Source: an uncultured Alistipes sp. (GTDB lineage: Bacteria; Bacteroidota; Bacteroidia; Bacteroidales; Rikenellaceae). From it: DNA of 38,105 nucleotides. Below, piece after piece: positions 1 through 8,220 of this stretch (its first letter is position 1; each line of letters opens with the position of its first letter). The DNA is taken from positions 1-38,105 of the forward strand of contig UQYM01000025.1 of assembly GCA_900545315.1 (NCBI GenBank). The letters are read 5' to 3'. A program made the position numbers and the translations under genes. The notes beneath the pieces were generated by a model that saw only the letters and a program-made list of their open reading frames with translations, ran no database searches and was not told where the DNA came from.

Positions 1-102
1 ATAATACAAAATGTAACGATTAGAATCCAAAGAACCATCCAAAGAATATTGATCTAAGCAACCAAATTCCTTTAATTTGTTTTCTAATTCAGATTTATTC
101 AT
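1..102 (-). CDS. Partial hypothetical protein (N-terminal 34 codons)
   Basis: An ATG at 102-100 on the minus strand opens a frame that stays open to the left edge of the window, so only the first 34 residues are visible. They begin MNKSELENKLKEFG and continue with a hydrophilic, Ser/Asp/Leu-rich stretch without signal peptide. I do not recognise the family. The stretch is clearly more AT-rich than the housekeeping genes in this window, and it lies on the 3' side of a tRNA-Arg gene, a common integration site for mobile elements. Transfer is an inference only. The open frame could still be spurious because so little of it is seen. Confidence 0.45.
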   Translation of the reverse strand, partial: MNKSELENKLKEFGCLDQYSLDGSLDSNRYILYY

Positions 103-327
103 CGTACAAAATTATTTTATTGTTTCTAATTATTTCATGTTTCAACAAAGGATCTGCAGTAAGTGGAATTTTATATTGAGTGCCTATCCCTGTTGATTAA
201 ACCCGTTGGACACTTTTACCGGTTTGTGTAGGAAAGGTCGTAAACGGTTTGTTCCCTTAGGGCTGTTTCGGAGTTTTTGTGTTGAAATTGTGTACCCGGA
301 AAAATAAGGGGAGGTACGTTACAAATT

Positions 328-358
328 AAGGGGTTGCGATTTTTGATCGTAACCCCTT
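328..358 (-). terminator. Stem-loop downstream of tRNA-Arg
   Basis: Arms 328-340 and 346-358 pair over 13 positions with one G-T pair, around the 5-base loop TTTTG. It lies 10 bases past the 3' end of the tRNA gene. The T-tract on the minus strand is weak, so it may act as a processing or stop signal rather than a canonical intrinsic terminator. On the plus strand it is followed by GATTTT. Confidence 0.55.
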
Positions 359-368
359 GATTTTAAAG

Positions 369-442
369 TGACACCGACAGGATTCAAACCTGTAACCTTC
401 TGATCCGTAGTCAGATGCTCTATTCAGCTAAGCTACGGTGCC
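369..442 (-). tRNA. tRNA-Arg (anticodon ACG)
   Basis: On the minus strand this 74-base segment folds as a full cloverleaf. The acceptor arm GGCACCG (442-436) pairs with CGGTGTC (376-370) and the discriminator base is A at 369. The D arm contains AGCTTAGCTGAATAGAGC. The anticodon stem-loop is TCTGA-CTACGGA-TCAGA with anticodon ACG. The T arm contains the usual GGTTTGAATCC. CCA is not encoded. ACG is read with inosine at position 34 and decodes CGU, CGC and CGA. A well-formed promoter lies directly upstream. Confidence 0.95.
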
Positions 443-458
443 TTTCGTTTTGCGTGTG

Positions 459-490
459 CAAATATAAGTCAAAAAATAGTCTCCGGCAAA
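459..490 (-). promoter_or_regulatory. Promoter of tRNA-Arg (TTTG-N20-TATATTTG)
   Basis: Read on the minus strand, TTTG (490-487) is followed by a 20-base spacer and TATATTTG (466-459). This matches the Bacteroidota primary sigma factor promoter TTTG / 19-21 / TAnnTTTG exactly. Transcription would begin a few bases before the tRNA 5' end at 442. Confidence 0.8.
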
Positions 491-651
491 TATATTTTCG
501 ATTTTTTTGTGTTTTTTATTGGCCGGTGTCTTCTTGTCAGACCTTAAGTCGTTGTGGGAACGTGAGATCAAAACGGAAATAAAATTTACTTTTTTCGGGT
601 ATTTTTTGTGCGTTCACAATTCTTCAGCCGTAAACCATCGTTGCCCATAAT

Positions 652-794
652 GGTGCCCCGCAAGCGATGGACGGAGAGTGTTTCTGCAAGCAAGGATGGC
701 TCCCCGAGAGCGAGGACGGATTGTGTCTCCGCAAATGAGGAAAGATAGTGCCCTTGCAAGTGAGGAATGATGGCGCCGCAGAACCGATGGATGT
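652..794. repeat. Degenerate tandem array, 20-26 bp units
   Basis: Six imperfect units are laid head to tail at about 652, 678, 698, 723, 748 and 772. Each carries a core like CCGCAAGCGAGGAYGGA. Examples are CCCGCAAGCGATGGACGGA, CTGCAAGCAAGGATGG, CCGAGAGCGAGGACGGA, CCGCAAATGAGGAAAGAT and TTGCAAGTGAGGAATGAT. The plus strand is purine-rich. The array lies in the 678-base gap between the tRNA promoter side and the 3' end of the TlpA-like gene. I see no gene in it: short open frames exist but have no start context and follow the repeat. The flanks 491-651 and 795-909 hold nothing I can name. Confidence 0.75.
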
Positions 795-909
795 TTTTCC
801 TGTAGGTGATGGATGCTATGTAGGGACAAAAGTGTCGTCTTTGCGCTTTGCACAACGCACGTCCCAAGGAACTCATTTGTCGCTCAGTGTACACTTTGAG
901 TCACATACG

Positions 910-1071
910 CCCGCTGTTCGGCGTACGCTTGTTGTTCAACGTGTGTCAGCTGTCCACTATCACCCGTAGCTCATGGCCCGTCGGCTATCCACTGTGCGTC
1001 CGCAGGTCAACGTGCGCTTATTACTCGCTGCTTTTCCATTGCTACAAGCCCGTTGTTCGACGTATCCAAGC
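910..1071. repeat. Second degenerate tandem array, about 21 bp units
   Basis: A different repeat follows in the same intergenic gap. Its core is like CCCGYTGTTCRACGTRYGC: CCCGCTGTTCGGCGTACGC at 910, GTTGTTCAACGTGTGTC at 931, CCGCAGGTCAACGTGCGC near 1000 and CCCGTTGTTCGACGTATCC at 1049. Steps are 20-25 bases in the clearer part and more decayed in the middle (951-1048). The unit is unrelated to that of the array at 652-794. The array ends about 50 bases from the stop codon of the TlpA-like gene. Confidence 0.65.
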
Positions 1072-1120
1072 GTTATCCAGGCTTTCCCGAAATAGGTGTT
1101 CCGAGAGGTCAGGCCCCGAA

Positions 1121-2236
1121 TTATTTGGTGGAAGCGGACTCTGGCTGTGGTTGGGTGGGGTGCGTGCTATTGAGTAGTTCAGAGAGCTTATTGTAGAGGT
1201 CATGGCCCATTAAATTGCGAGCCAAAATGGTTCCATCTGGGCCAATCAGAATGTTGGAGGGAATGGAACGTACTCCATAAATTTCCGCCGCAGAACTCTC
1301 CCAAAAACGCAACTCACTGACATGTTTCCAGGTAAGATCTAACGTCTCGATTCCTTTTTTCCAAGCATCGGCATCTTTGTCGAGAGAGACGGCGTAGATT
1401 TCAAATCCTTTGGGAGCAAATTTTTTGTAGGCTGCAACCATATAGGGGGCTTCAGCCCTGCAAGGCCCGCACCACGAGGCCCAAAAGTCCAGCAACACAT
1501 ATTTATTTGGCCCAACAAGGGAGGAGAGGGCAAGGGGATTTCCTTGTGGATCGGGAAGGTTCAGGTCTGTATAATGTTGGCCAACCGCGGTCTTTTTCTG
1601 GGCATCGGCCATGCTGGCGACCAGTTGCAGATAAACCGATTGGCGGATCGGTTCATCGAAGGCTGCAACGGCATCATAGAGTTCGTTGTAGGTCATATAG
1701 TAGGAGAGCTCGCGATAGAGCACATAGGCCGCAACAACGCTGTTGGTATGTCCTTTGACAAACTCCATGCGCTGTTTGTTGACCAGCATTTCGAGTGAGT
1801 CCCGGCCTGCGGCGGTTGCCCAGGCGGTGGAATCGGCATAAATGATCTTTTCGGCCGAATCGATACCGGCTAAATAGGCCTGATAGGTGGCCTCTGTAGT
1901 CGAACCCAAAACGGTAATTTCTTCGGGCTTGTCGGCTGATCCATTGATGGTAATCGGGCTGTTCTCGAGGAAAAAACGCAGCAAGGGACCTGCCTCGGTC
2001 TCAATAGCTGCTAGAATCGGAAGTGATTGATTTCCTTGAAAGGTAAATGTACCGTTGTTTGCCTCGGTTGAATCGATGCGTTGAGGCATTTTGCCTTCGA
2101 AAACGGTCAGATAGATTTTACCGCTCAGCCCGGTAATCTCTCCGGTGATGGTGTAACCTTTCTGTTGGGGGTGAGATTGACCGCAGGCAACCAGTAGAAG
2201 CACCAGTAGACCGGAAAACAAAAAATTGGTTTTCAT
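1121..2236 (-). CDS. TlpA/ResA-like thiol-disulfide oxidoreductase lipoprotein
   Basis: This 371-residue protein starts with a lipoprotein signal whose lipobox LLVAC places the lipidated cysteine at residue 18. Residues of about 25-120 resemble the DUF4369 domain common in Bacteroidota. A linker of about 110 residues follows, then a thioredoxin-fold AhpC/TSA-Redoxin domain from about residue 225. Its active site is W255-C-G-P-C259 within FWASWCGPCRAEAPY, and a cis-proline appears in the SIPSNILI segment. The family reduces or exchanges disulfides in the periplasm, for example in cytochrome c maturation or oxidative stress. The exact partner cannot be read here. The gene stands alone with long gaps on both sides, and its 3' flank holds repeat arrays. 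Confidence 0.9.
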   Translation of the reverse strand: MKTNFLFSGLLVLLLVACGQSHPQQKGYTITGEITGLSGKIYLTVFEGKMPQRIDSTEANNGTFTFQGNQSLPILAAIETEAGPLLRFFLENSPITINGSADKPEEITVLGSTTEATYQAYLAGIDSAEKIIYADSTAWATAAGRDSLEMLVNKQRMEFVKGHTNSVVAAYVLYRELSYYMTYNELYDAVAAFDEPIRQSVYLQLVASMADAQKKTAVGQHYTDLNLPDPQGNPLALSSLVGPNKYVLLDFWASWCGPCRAEAPYMVAAYKKFAPKGFEIYAVSLDKDADAWKKGIETLDLTWKHVSELRFWESSAAEIYGVRSIPSNILIGPDGTILARNLMGHDLYNKLSELLNSTHPTQPQPESASTK

Positions 2237-2380
2237 ACGAACTAAAAAGTTATGTTGGGTGTTAGGGTTATAGTTTTTACAATAGAGGAATTCAGCCGAA
2301 CAAATAGAGTGTTTAAGTGCTCGTTTTATGGATAGAACGGCGGTTTGCGGTGTTTTATTTTATTTTTTATGGGGTAGCGG

Positions 2381-2986
2381 CTATTTGTTGCCTTTGATGC
2401 GTTCCGGGTGCAAGGTGATAAATTCGGTCCAACTTTTCGACCCTGTACGCCCTCCTCCGAGAGCCTTTTTCAGGGGTGCGGTATCGACGCTGGCCACAAC
2501 GGAACTTTGAAAATGGTGACATACTGCAACTGCCAGACCATCCGTTGCATCGAGACGTTGGGGTAACTCCTCGAGTTTCAGCATACTTTTCAGGATGGCG
2601 GCCACCTGCTCTTTGGAGGCTCCTCCTTGGCCCGTAATGGCCTGTTTGATGCGTCGTGGGGCATATTCTGCGACCGGGCAACCTTTGCTCAGTGCGGCGG
2701 CAATCGCTACGCCTTGTGCACGGCCCAATTTCAGCATACTCTGCACGTTGTGTCCGAAGAAGGGAGATTCCAGTGCGACTTCGTCCGGGCGGTACTCTTC
2801 AACGAGTGCACAAACCCGATCAAAGATGTGGCGCAATTTGGCATATGGGTCACTGATTCGATGCAGGTCAATGATGCCGAGTACGACGCAACGCATCGAT
2901 TTCCCGCACACTTCGAGCACCCCATATCCGGTAATGTTTGTTCCGGGGTCTATTCCCAAGATGGTTTTTGACGCTTTGGTTGGCAT
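2381..2986 (-). CDS. ruvC: Crossover junction endodeoxyribonuclease RuvC
   Basis: RuvC is the dimeric Holliday junction resolvase that works with RuvAB at the end of homologous recombination. The 201-residue product shows the RNase H-like fold with all four acidic catalytic residues: D13 in GIDPGT, E73 in ALESPFFG, and D146 and D149 in LDATDGLAVAVCHH. The conserved middle segment APRRIKQAITGQGGASKEQV is present. Family members are usually 160-190 residues, so the basic C-terminal tail after residue 160 is somewhat long. The start chosen is the ATG at 2986-2984, just ahead of the first beta strand. A 9-bp stem-loop sits 15 bases upstream. Confidence 0.96.
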   Translation of the reverse strand: MPTKASKTILGIDPGTNITGYGVLEVCGKSMRCVVLGIIDLHRISDPYAKLRHIFDRVCALVEEYRPDEVALESPFFGHNVQSMLKLGRAQGVAIAAALSKGCPVAEYAPRRIKQAITGQGGASKEQVAAILKSMLKLEELPQRLDATDGLAVAVCHHFQSSVVASVDTAPLKKALGGGRTGSKSWTEFITLHPERIKGNK

Positions 2987-3000
2987 GGTGCAAACAGATG

Positions 3001-3027
3001 ACCGTCGCCGGAAGGGTTGGCGACGGT
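3001..3027. promoter_or_regulatory. Stem-loop just upstream of ruvC
   Basis: ACCGTCGCC (3001-3009) and GGCGACGGT (3019-3027) form a perfect 9-bp, GC-rich stem with a 9-base loop. It starts 15 bases from the ruvC start codon and would lie in the ruvC leader. Neither strand has a T-tract next to it, so it does not look like an intrinsic terminator. It could be a leader structure. Function is unknown. Confidence 0.5.
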
Positions 3028-3122
3028 AATTCTCTATACATCCTTTTTTCCCGACGAGGTCATTTCGTAGGGACTGTACTATTTTGTGTTTATGTGGACG
3101 ACATTACATTTTTGAAGCGATA

Positions 3123-3740
3123 CCCGGCTCTATCGGTTTTCGGTCTCGACAGCGCCTGCTTCCAGCAGTGCCGCCTTAGGCGGTCTCCAGCTTCGGCAGG
3201 TCAAGTAACGTTCAGTGGATCCACACAACCTTCGGTAGTCGCAGGCAGTTCCCGAACTCGGCGGCTCCCACTTCCGGTGGATCTTGCTCCAGCTACGTTC
3301 CGCACCTTCTGGCGGCTTCAAGTAGCTTTGGGGCCGACACACGCCCCACACAAAGCCCGCCTCCGGCGGCGGTTTCTGTTCCCAAGCAACCTCAAGCAGT
3401 CTCAGGTAGTTTCAGGTCTCCGGCATCGTTCAGTTGCTCTCGTCCTGGCGGCTTCCAGTTTTGGCAGCGCCTCAGCTTCTGTCTCCTCGGGCCCCCTTGG
3501 CACCTCCCTCAGGCTCCATCCAGCAACACCACTAGTTTCGGTTTTTTCCAGCAGTGCCCCCGCCTCCAGCGGCTTCTGATTTTGGCAACCTAAATTTCAC
3601 CCTGAATTCAGGCCGTGCCTCAGGCAGTACCTCTCCACCTCCTCAGTATCTCGAGTCAACGTCCTCGCCCCCTGGTGCCTCCGGCACCTTCCAGTTTCCG
3701 TTACCTTTCAATAATACCCCGGGTTCTGGCAATGCTCTCG
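3123..3740. repeat. Degenerate C/T-rich intergenic repeat region
   Basis: The gap between lpxD and ruvC is filled with decayed repeats whose common words are GGCGGCTTCCAGTTTTGGCA, TTCCAGCAGTGCC and TCTCCAGCTTCGGCAGG. Clear copies are GGCGGCTTCAAGTAGCTTTGG (about 3311), GGCGGCTTCCAGTTTTGGCA (about 3447) and AGCGGCTTCTGATTTTGGCA (about 3568). Spacing is irregular at roughly 22-28 bases per unit. The plus strand is strongly pyrimidine-rich. Open frames across it (for example 2938-3579 plus) have repetitive Ser/Ala/Pro products and no ribosome binding site, so I do not call them genes. The array ends about 14 bases from the lpxD stop codon. Confidence 0.6.
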
Positions 3741-3753
3741 GTCTCTCGGTCCC

Positions 3754-4803
3754 TTACTCTTTTTCGGCCAGTTTGGCTTCGAGTTGAGCGATCTTTTTCT
3801 CGAGTTGACGAATCTGGGTGCTCATTTCCGGCAGCTTGCGGAACATGGCATGAGACCGGTGGAATTTGATCCCCGGCATAATGGGACTGCCCATATAGCC
3901 TCCCGCTTCAGTCACATCGTTCGAGATGCCCGATTGTGAAGCGATCTGTACCTGGTCGGCAATGTGCAGGTGACCGGCAATGCCCACCTGACCTCCGAAC
4001 ATACAGTGGTCGCCAATATGGGTCGAACCGGCTACACCGAATTGAGCAGCTGCTACGTTGTTCTTGCCGATCACCACATTGTGACCCACCTGAATCAGGT
4101 TGTCGAGCTTGGTACCGACCCCGATGCGGGTCGAACCCATCGTTGCACGGTCAATACAGGTGTTGGCACCGATTTCGACATTATCTTCGATGACGACATT
4201 GCCCAGCTGGGGAATTTTGCTGTATTCGCCCTTTTCGTTGGGGGCGAACCCGAATCCGTCTGCTCCGATGACCGTGCCGGCATGGATGGTTACGTGGTTC
4301 CCCAAGACGCACTCTTCGTAGATTTTGACACCGTAATATAGTGTTACGTTGTCGCCGAGTGTGACGTTATCTCCAACACAAACCTGCGGATAGATTTTGG
4401 CGTTTTTGCCGATCTTGACATTTTTGCCAATGACCGCAAATTCGCCAATATAGGCCTCTTCACCAATGGTCGCCGAGGCGTCGATGGCCGCTTTGTCGCT
4501 GATGCCCTGTTTTTGAGGCTTGCTTGCGGCATAGAGTTCGAGCAACTTAGCAAAGCAGCTGTATGCATCATCGACTTTGATCATCGTAGCCGGAACCTTT
4601 TCGGTCGGTTCAAACGTCTTGTTCACAATGACGATTGACGAGCGGGTCTGATAGATATAGTGCTCGTACTTGGGGTTGGCGAGGAAGGAGAGGGCACCGG
4701 GTGCTCCCTCTTCGATTTTGGCCAATGTAGAGACGGTCGCTTGGGGATCGCCTACGATTTCGCCGCCCAAAAATCCGGCGATGATTTCAGCAGTGAACTT
4801 CAT
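3754..4803 (-). CDS. lpxD: UDP-3-O-(3-hydroxyacyl)glucosamine N-acyltransferase LpxD
   Basis: LpxD transfers the second 3-hydroxyacyl chain from acyl carrier protein to UDP-3-O-acylglucosamine in the third step of lipid A synthesis. The 349-residue protein has the family layout: a uridine-binding N-terminal domain (about 1-100), then a long left-handed beta-helix of hexapeptide repeats (about 105-320) and a C-terminal coiled helix ending QLEKKIAQLEAKLAE. The catalytic histidine is H241 in QVGHNVVIG, and the DGFGFAPNE loop is at 182-190. It closes the leftward group glyQS-coaD-lpxD, 50 bases after coaD. A decayed repeat region begins right after its stop codon. Confidence 0.97.
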   Translation of the reverse strand: MKFTAEIIAGFLGGEIVGDPQATVSTLAKIEEGAPGALSFLANPKYEHYIYQTRSSIVIVNKTFEPTEKVPATMIKVDDAYSCFAKLLELYAASKPQKQGISDKAAIDASATIGEEAYIGEFAVIGKNVKIGKNAKIYPQVCVGDNVTLGDNVTLYYGVKIYEECVLGNHVTIHAGTVIGADGFGFAPNEKGEYSKIPQLGNVVIEDNVEIGANTCIDRATMGSTRIGVGTKLDNLIQVGHNVVIGKNNVAAAQFGVAGSTHIGDHCMFGGQVGIAGHLHIADQVQIASQSGISNDVTEAGGYMGSPIMPGIKFHRSHAMFRKLPEMSTQIRQLEKKIAQLEAKLAEKE

Positions 4804-4853
4804 ATCGTTGTGTAGTGTTGTTCGGTTTGTCCGGCGGGGTGATTCCGACGGGT

Positions 4854-5324
4854 TTACAGGTAATCTCTGATATTGATATTTCGAGGCATCAGCGGGGTAG
4901 GATCTCCACCGAAGTTGAGCAGTTCGCGGATCACACTCGAGGAGATCGCCACATATTTTGCCGGGGTAAACAGCAGTACGGTCTGCACTTCGGGGAAGAG
5001 TGTCTGGTTCACCTGGGCGATGTTACGTTCGTACTCGAAATCCACGTTATTGCGCAGTCCTCGAAGAATAAAGCGTATGCCCAGTTCGCGACAAAAGGCT
5101 CCGGTCAGTTCGGTGTAGGTGCGGACTTCGATCCGGTGGTCGTCACGATAGAGATCGCGGATCAGGCGCACGCGATTTTCAGCGCTGAGCAGGGAACGTT
5201 TTTCTGTGTTCACCCCCACGGCAATCACAATGTGGTCGAACAGCTCGAGGGCTTGATCGACGACCACTTTGTGACCGAGCGTAAAGGGGTCAAATGAACC
5301 GGGAAACAGGGCTTTGCGTTCCAT
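4854..5324 (-). CDS. coaD: Phosphopantetheine adenylyltransferase CoaD
   Basis: CoaD makes dephospho-CoA from 4'-phosphopantetheine and ATP, the penultimate step of coenzyme A synthesis. The 156-residue length is typical. Nucleotidyltransferase motifs are intact: GSFDPFTLGH at 9-18 with the TxGH histidine, RGLRN at 88-92, and ISSSVIREL at 127-135. The ATG at 5324 lies 10 bases past the glyQS stop codon, so the two genes are very probably co-transcribed and perhaps translationally coupled. The next gene downstream is lpxD. Confidence 0.97.
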   Translation of the reverse strand: MERKALFPGSFDPFTLGHKVVVDQALELFDHIVIAVGVNTEKRSLLSAENRVRLIRDLYRDDHRIEVRTYTELTGAFCRELGIRFILRGLRNNVDFEYERNIAQVNQTLFPEVQTVLLFTPAKYVAISSSVIRELLNFGGDPTPLMPRNINIRDYL

Positions 5325-5334
5325 GGGTCACCAA

Positions 5335-6876
5335 TTATAGAATCTTTTGAAAGAGCTTGTGCAGGCTCACTTCGCTGTTAACCAGTGCCGGCAGTTCGTC
5401 GATTGCCACACGTTGCTGCTCCATGGAGTCGCGGTGGCGAACGGTGACGGTCCGATCTTCGAGAGTCTGGTAATCCACGGTGATGCAGAGCGGGGTTCCG
5501 ATGGCATCCTGACGGCGGTAACGTTTACCGATACTGTCTTTTTCGTCGTACTGGATGTTGTAGTCGAACTTGAGCATATTTTTAATTTCGTGGGCCAGTT
5601 CGGGCAGTCCGTCTTTCTTGACCAGCGGCAGGATAGCGGCTTTGACCGGAGCCAATGCGGCTGGAATGCTCAGTACGGTACGGGTTTCGCCATTTTCGAG
5701 CTGCTCCTCTTTGTAGGCCGCAGAGAGCACCTGCAGCACCATACGGTCCACACCAATTGAGGTTTCGATCACATAAGGAACGAAACTTTCTCCGGTTTCG
5801 GTATCGTAGTATTGGATCTTTTTGCCGGAATATTTTTGGTGTTGGCTCAGGTCGTAATTGGTACGCGAGTGGATTCCTTCGACCTCTTTGAAACCGAACG
5901 GGAATTCATACTCGATATCGGTTGCAGCGTTGGCGTAGTGGGCCAGTTTTTCGTGGTCGTGGAAGCGGTAGTGTTCATCGCCGAAGCCCAGAGCACGGTG
6001 CCATTTCATACGGGTCTGACGCCACTGATCGAACCATTTGAGCTCTTCGCCCGGACGCACAAAGAACTGCATCTCCATCTGTTCGAATTCACGCATCCGG
6101 AAGATGAATTGGCGGGCAACGATTTCGTTTCGGAACGCTTTACCGATTTGGGCGATACCGAACGGGAGTTTCATACGTCCGGTTTTCTGGACGTTGAGGA
6201 AGTTGACAAAGATACCCTGTGCGGTTTCAGGACGTAAGTAAATTTTGTTGGCACCCTCTGCCACGGAACCCACTTTGGTTTCGAACATCAGGTTAAACTG
6301 GCGAACTTCGGTCCAGTTACGGGTTCCAGAGATGGGGCATACGATGCCGGCATCGAGAATGATTTGACGCAACTCTTCGAGGTTGTTGTCGTTGAGAGCC
6401 TTGACCATACGATCGTGTGCCTGGTCACGTTTGGCTTTGTGTTCGAGGACACGAGGGTTGGTCTCCAGGAACTTCTTCTCGTCGAAACTCTCGCCGAACC
6501 GTTTGCGTGCTTTTTCGACCTCTTTTTCGATCTTTTCGTCCTCTTTGGCGATGAAGTCCTCGATCAGCACATCGGCACGGTAACGTTTTTTTGAGTCGCG
6601 GTTGTCGATCAGCGGATCGTTGAATGCGCTGACGTGACCCGACGCCTCCCACGTTTTGGGGTGCATAAAGATGGCTGCATCGATTCCCACGATGTTGTCG
6701 TTGAGTCGGGTCATTGCATCCCACCAATATTTCTTAATATTGTTCTTCAACTCAACGCCCATCTGTCCGTAGTCGTAAACGGCGCTCAAGCCATCATAAA
6801 TTTCGCTTGATGGAAAGATAAATCCATACTCTTTGCAGTGTGCGATCAGTTTCTTGAAAAGTTCGTCCTGTGTCAT
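5335..6876 (-). CDS. glyQS: Glycyl-tRNA synthetase (alpha2 type)
   Basis: This is the single-chain, homodimeric class II glycyl-tRNA synthetase of 513 residues, not the alpha2beta2 form. Class II signatures are visible: the motif 2 region FRNEIVARQFIFRMREFEQ, a glycine-binding segment EGIHSRTNYDLSQH, and motif 3 in FVPYVIETSIGVDRMVL. The C-terminal anticodon-binding domain starts near APVKAAILPLVKK. A near-consensus -7 box TATTTTAG lies upstream on the minus strand near 6930. It is the first gene of the leftward unit glyQS-coaD-lpxD. Confidence 0.97.
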   Translation of the reverse strand: MTQDELFKKLIAHCKEYGFIFPSSEIYDGLSAVYDYGQMGVELKNNIKKYWWDAMTRLNDNIVGIDAAIFMHPKTWEASGHVSAFNDPLIDNRDSKKRYRADVLIEDFIAKEDEKIEKEVEKARKRFGESFDEKKFLETNPRVLEHKAKRDQAHDRMVKALNDNNLEELRQIILDAGIVCPISGTRNWTEVRQFNLMFETKVGSVAEGANKIYLRPETAQGIFVNFLNVQKTGRMKLPFGIAQIGKAFRNEIVARQFIFRMREFEQMEMQFFVRPGEELKWFDQWRQTRMKWHRALGFGDEHYRFHDHEKLAHYANAATDIEYEFPFGFKEVEGIHSRTNYDLSQHQKYSGKKIQYYDTETGESFVPYVIETSIGVDRMVLQVLSAAYKEEQLENGETRTVLSIPAALAPVKAAILPLVKKDGLPELAHEIKNMLKFDYNIQYDEKDSIGKRYRRQDAIGTPLCITVDYQTLEDRTVTVRHRDSMEQQRVAIDELPALVNSEVSLHKLFQKIL

Positions 6877-6949
6877 ATCTCTAACTTGTTGTTGATTATT
6901 CTTTTTTGTTGATGGTCTGTTAGGCGGCTAAAATAGTAAAAACTCTCGG

Positions 6950-8026
6950 TTATTTGATCGTTTTGTCGGAGTTTGTTTTGTCAGATGCCGTGAAATGGCA
7001 TTTTACGGTGGGGATTCCCTCGCTGTTTTCTTCGATCAGGAAGAGTTGTGCCCGTTCATTGGGCCACTGGTTGGGTTGGTGCAGGGTCAACACGAGTTGT
7101 CCGTTGAAGGTACGCACCAGCATGCCGTGGCCACCGTCGGAGGTGAAGAGGGGGTGAGGAAGGTGTTCCCAGGGACCTTGAATTGCTCCGCTGCGCGAAC
7201 GCGCGATGCCCAATGCGTAGCCATCTGTTCCGAACGAAGACCATAACATCAGGAGCTCTCCTTTAGAATTGCGGAACAGAAAGGGCCCGTCGGTCACATA
7301 TTTTTGTGGAGCGTGGGGCTTCACCCACGGGGCGGAGGAGGCGGAGAAGAGGGTTTGCGGGTCACCAGCCGGGGTTTTTAGATCAGTGCTCAGGGGCATG
7401 GCCGCTATGGTTCCATCGCCAATTTGGGTCCATTCGTGGCAAAAGACCATCCACGGATTGCCTTGGGGATCGATGTAGAGGGTGCCGTCCAAGGCACCCC
7501 ACGTGGGTGGGGTCAGTGGTCCGATGGCATGTTCACGGTAGGGTCCTTCGGGACGATCCGCAACCAGCACCGTAGTCCCTCGCAGTTGGGTTGTGGAGTC
7601 GTAAAAGGTGGCAAACAGGTAGTATTTACCTCGATAGGGGTGGCACTCTGGAGCCCAGTAGTTTTTCGAGCCCCAAAAACCGGGGAAGGGGCGAAAAATG
7701 GGGTATGGGCCTTGCCACGTTTGGAGATTCTGACTGGTGTAGAGGTCGAATCCTGCGGATCCGGACTTTTGGCTGGAGGAGGTTGTGCCGAAGAGGTAGT
7801 AGGTTTGAGTGGCGGAGTCCGCCAAGAGGTAGGGATCCCGAATCCAAATATCGGTTATAGCGAGAGAGTCGCTCCCGGGTGGGGTGCCTTGGGGTTGGGC
7901 TTGCACGCAGGGGATAATGGCCCAAACGAGCCATACGATGCAGAGTGTGAATCTTATGAATTTCAAGATAATGGGCCTTTTGAACAAAGATAGTGTTTTT
8001 TTGTCGAACGGGCTAATAGATAGCAT
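6950..8026 (-). CDS. Glycoside hydrolase family 43-like secreted enzyme
   Basis: A 358-residue secreted protein with the five-bladed beta-propeller pattern of GH43 (arabinosidases, xylosidases and related inverting enzymes). A hydrophobic signal segment FIRFTLCIVWLVWAIIPC precedes VQAQPQG, a plausible cleavage region. Family landmarks are IRDPYLLAD (general base Asp), ALDGTLYIDPQGNPWMVF (pKa-modulating Asp) and TDGPFLFR, where most GH43 enzymes have EGP with the general acid Glu. A C-terminal GGHGMLVRTFNGQL segment follows. I chose the ATG at 8026-8024; an ATG at 8074 would add 16 residues before the signal. The substrate is not deducible. The gene lies just upstream of glyQS on the same strand. 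Confidence 0.82.
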   Translation of the reverse strand: MLSISPFDKKTLSLFKRPIILKFIRFTLCIVWLVWAIIPCVQAQPQGTPPGSDSLAITDIWIRDPYLLADSATQTYYLFGTTSSSQKSGSAGFDLYTSQNLQTWQGPYPIFRPFPGFWGSKNYWAPECHPYRGKYYLFATFYDSTTQLRGTTVLVADRPEGPYREHAIGPLTPPTWGALDGTLYIDPQGNPWMVFCHEWTQIGDGTIAAMPLSTDLKTPAGDPQTLFSASSAPWVKPHAPQKYVTDGPFLFRNSKGELLMLWSSFGTDGYALGIARSRSGAIQGPWEHLPHPLFTSDGGHGMLVRTFNGQLVLTLHQPNQWPNERAQLFLIEENSEGIPTVKCHFTASDKTNSDKTIK

Positions 8027-8220
8027 TATAAAGGTGTATTGAGTCAGATCGGTTGGCGGTGATACCTCGGCCAAAATTACGGGTGCAGTTGGATTGGTTG
8101 CTGCTAGTACTCTTGAGAATTATTGGGGAGTGAAAGTGTTTTTTGTTCGAGTCGTTGGGGTGTGAGGTGGGCAAGAAGGGCAAAAAGGTTGCGGTGGTGG
8201 AACGGGCCTAACAGCGACGA

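Noticed and set aside
2938..3579. Protein-coding gene of 213 codons on the plus strand
   Set aside because: It overlaps the start of ruvC, lacks a ribosome binding site, and its product simply mirrors the repetitive pyrimidine-rich sequence.
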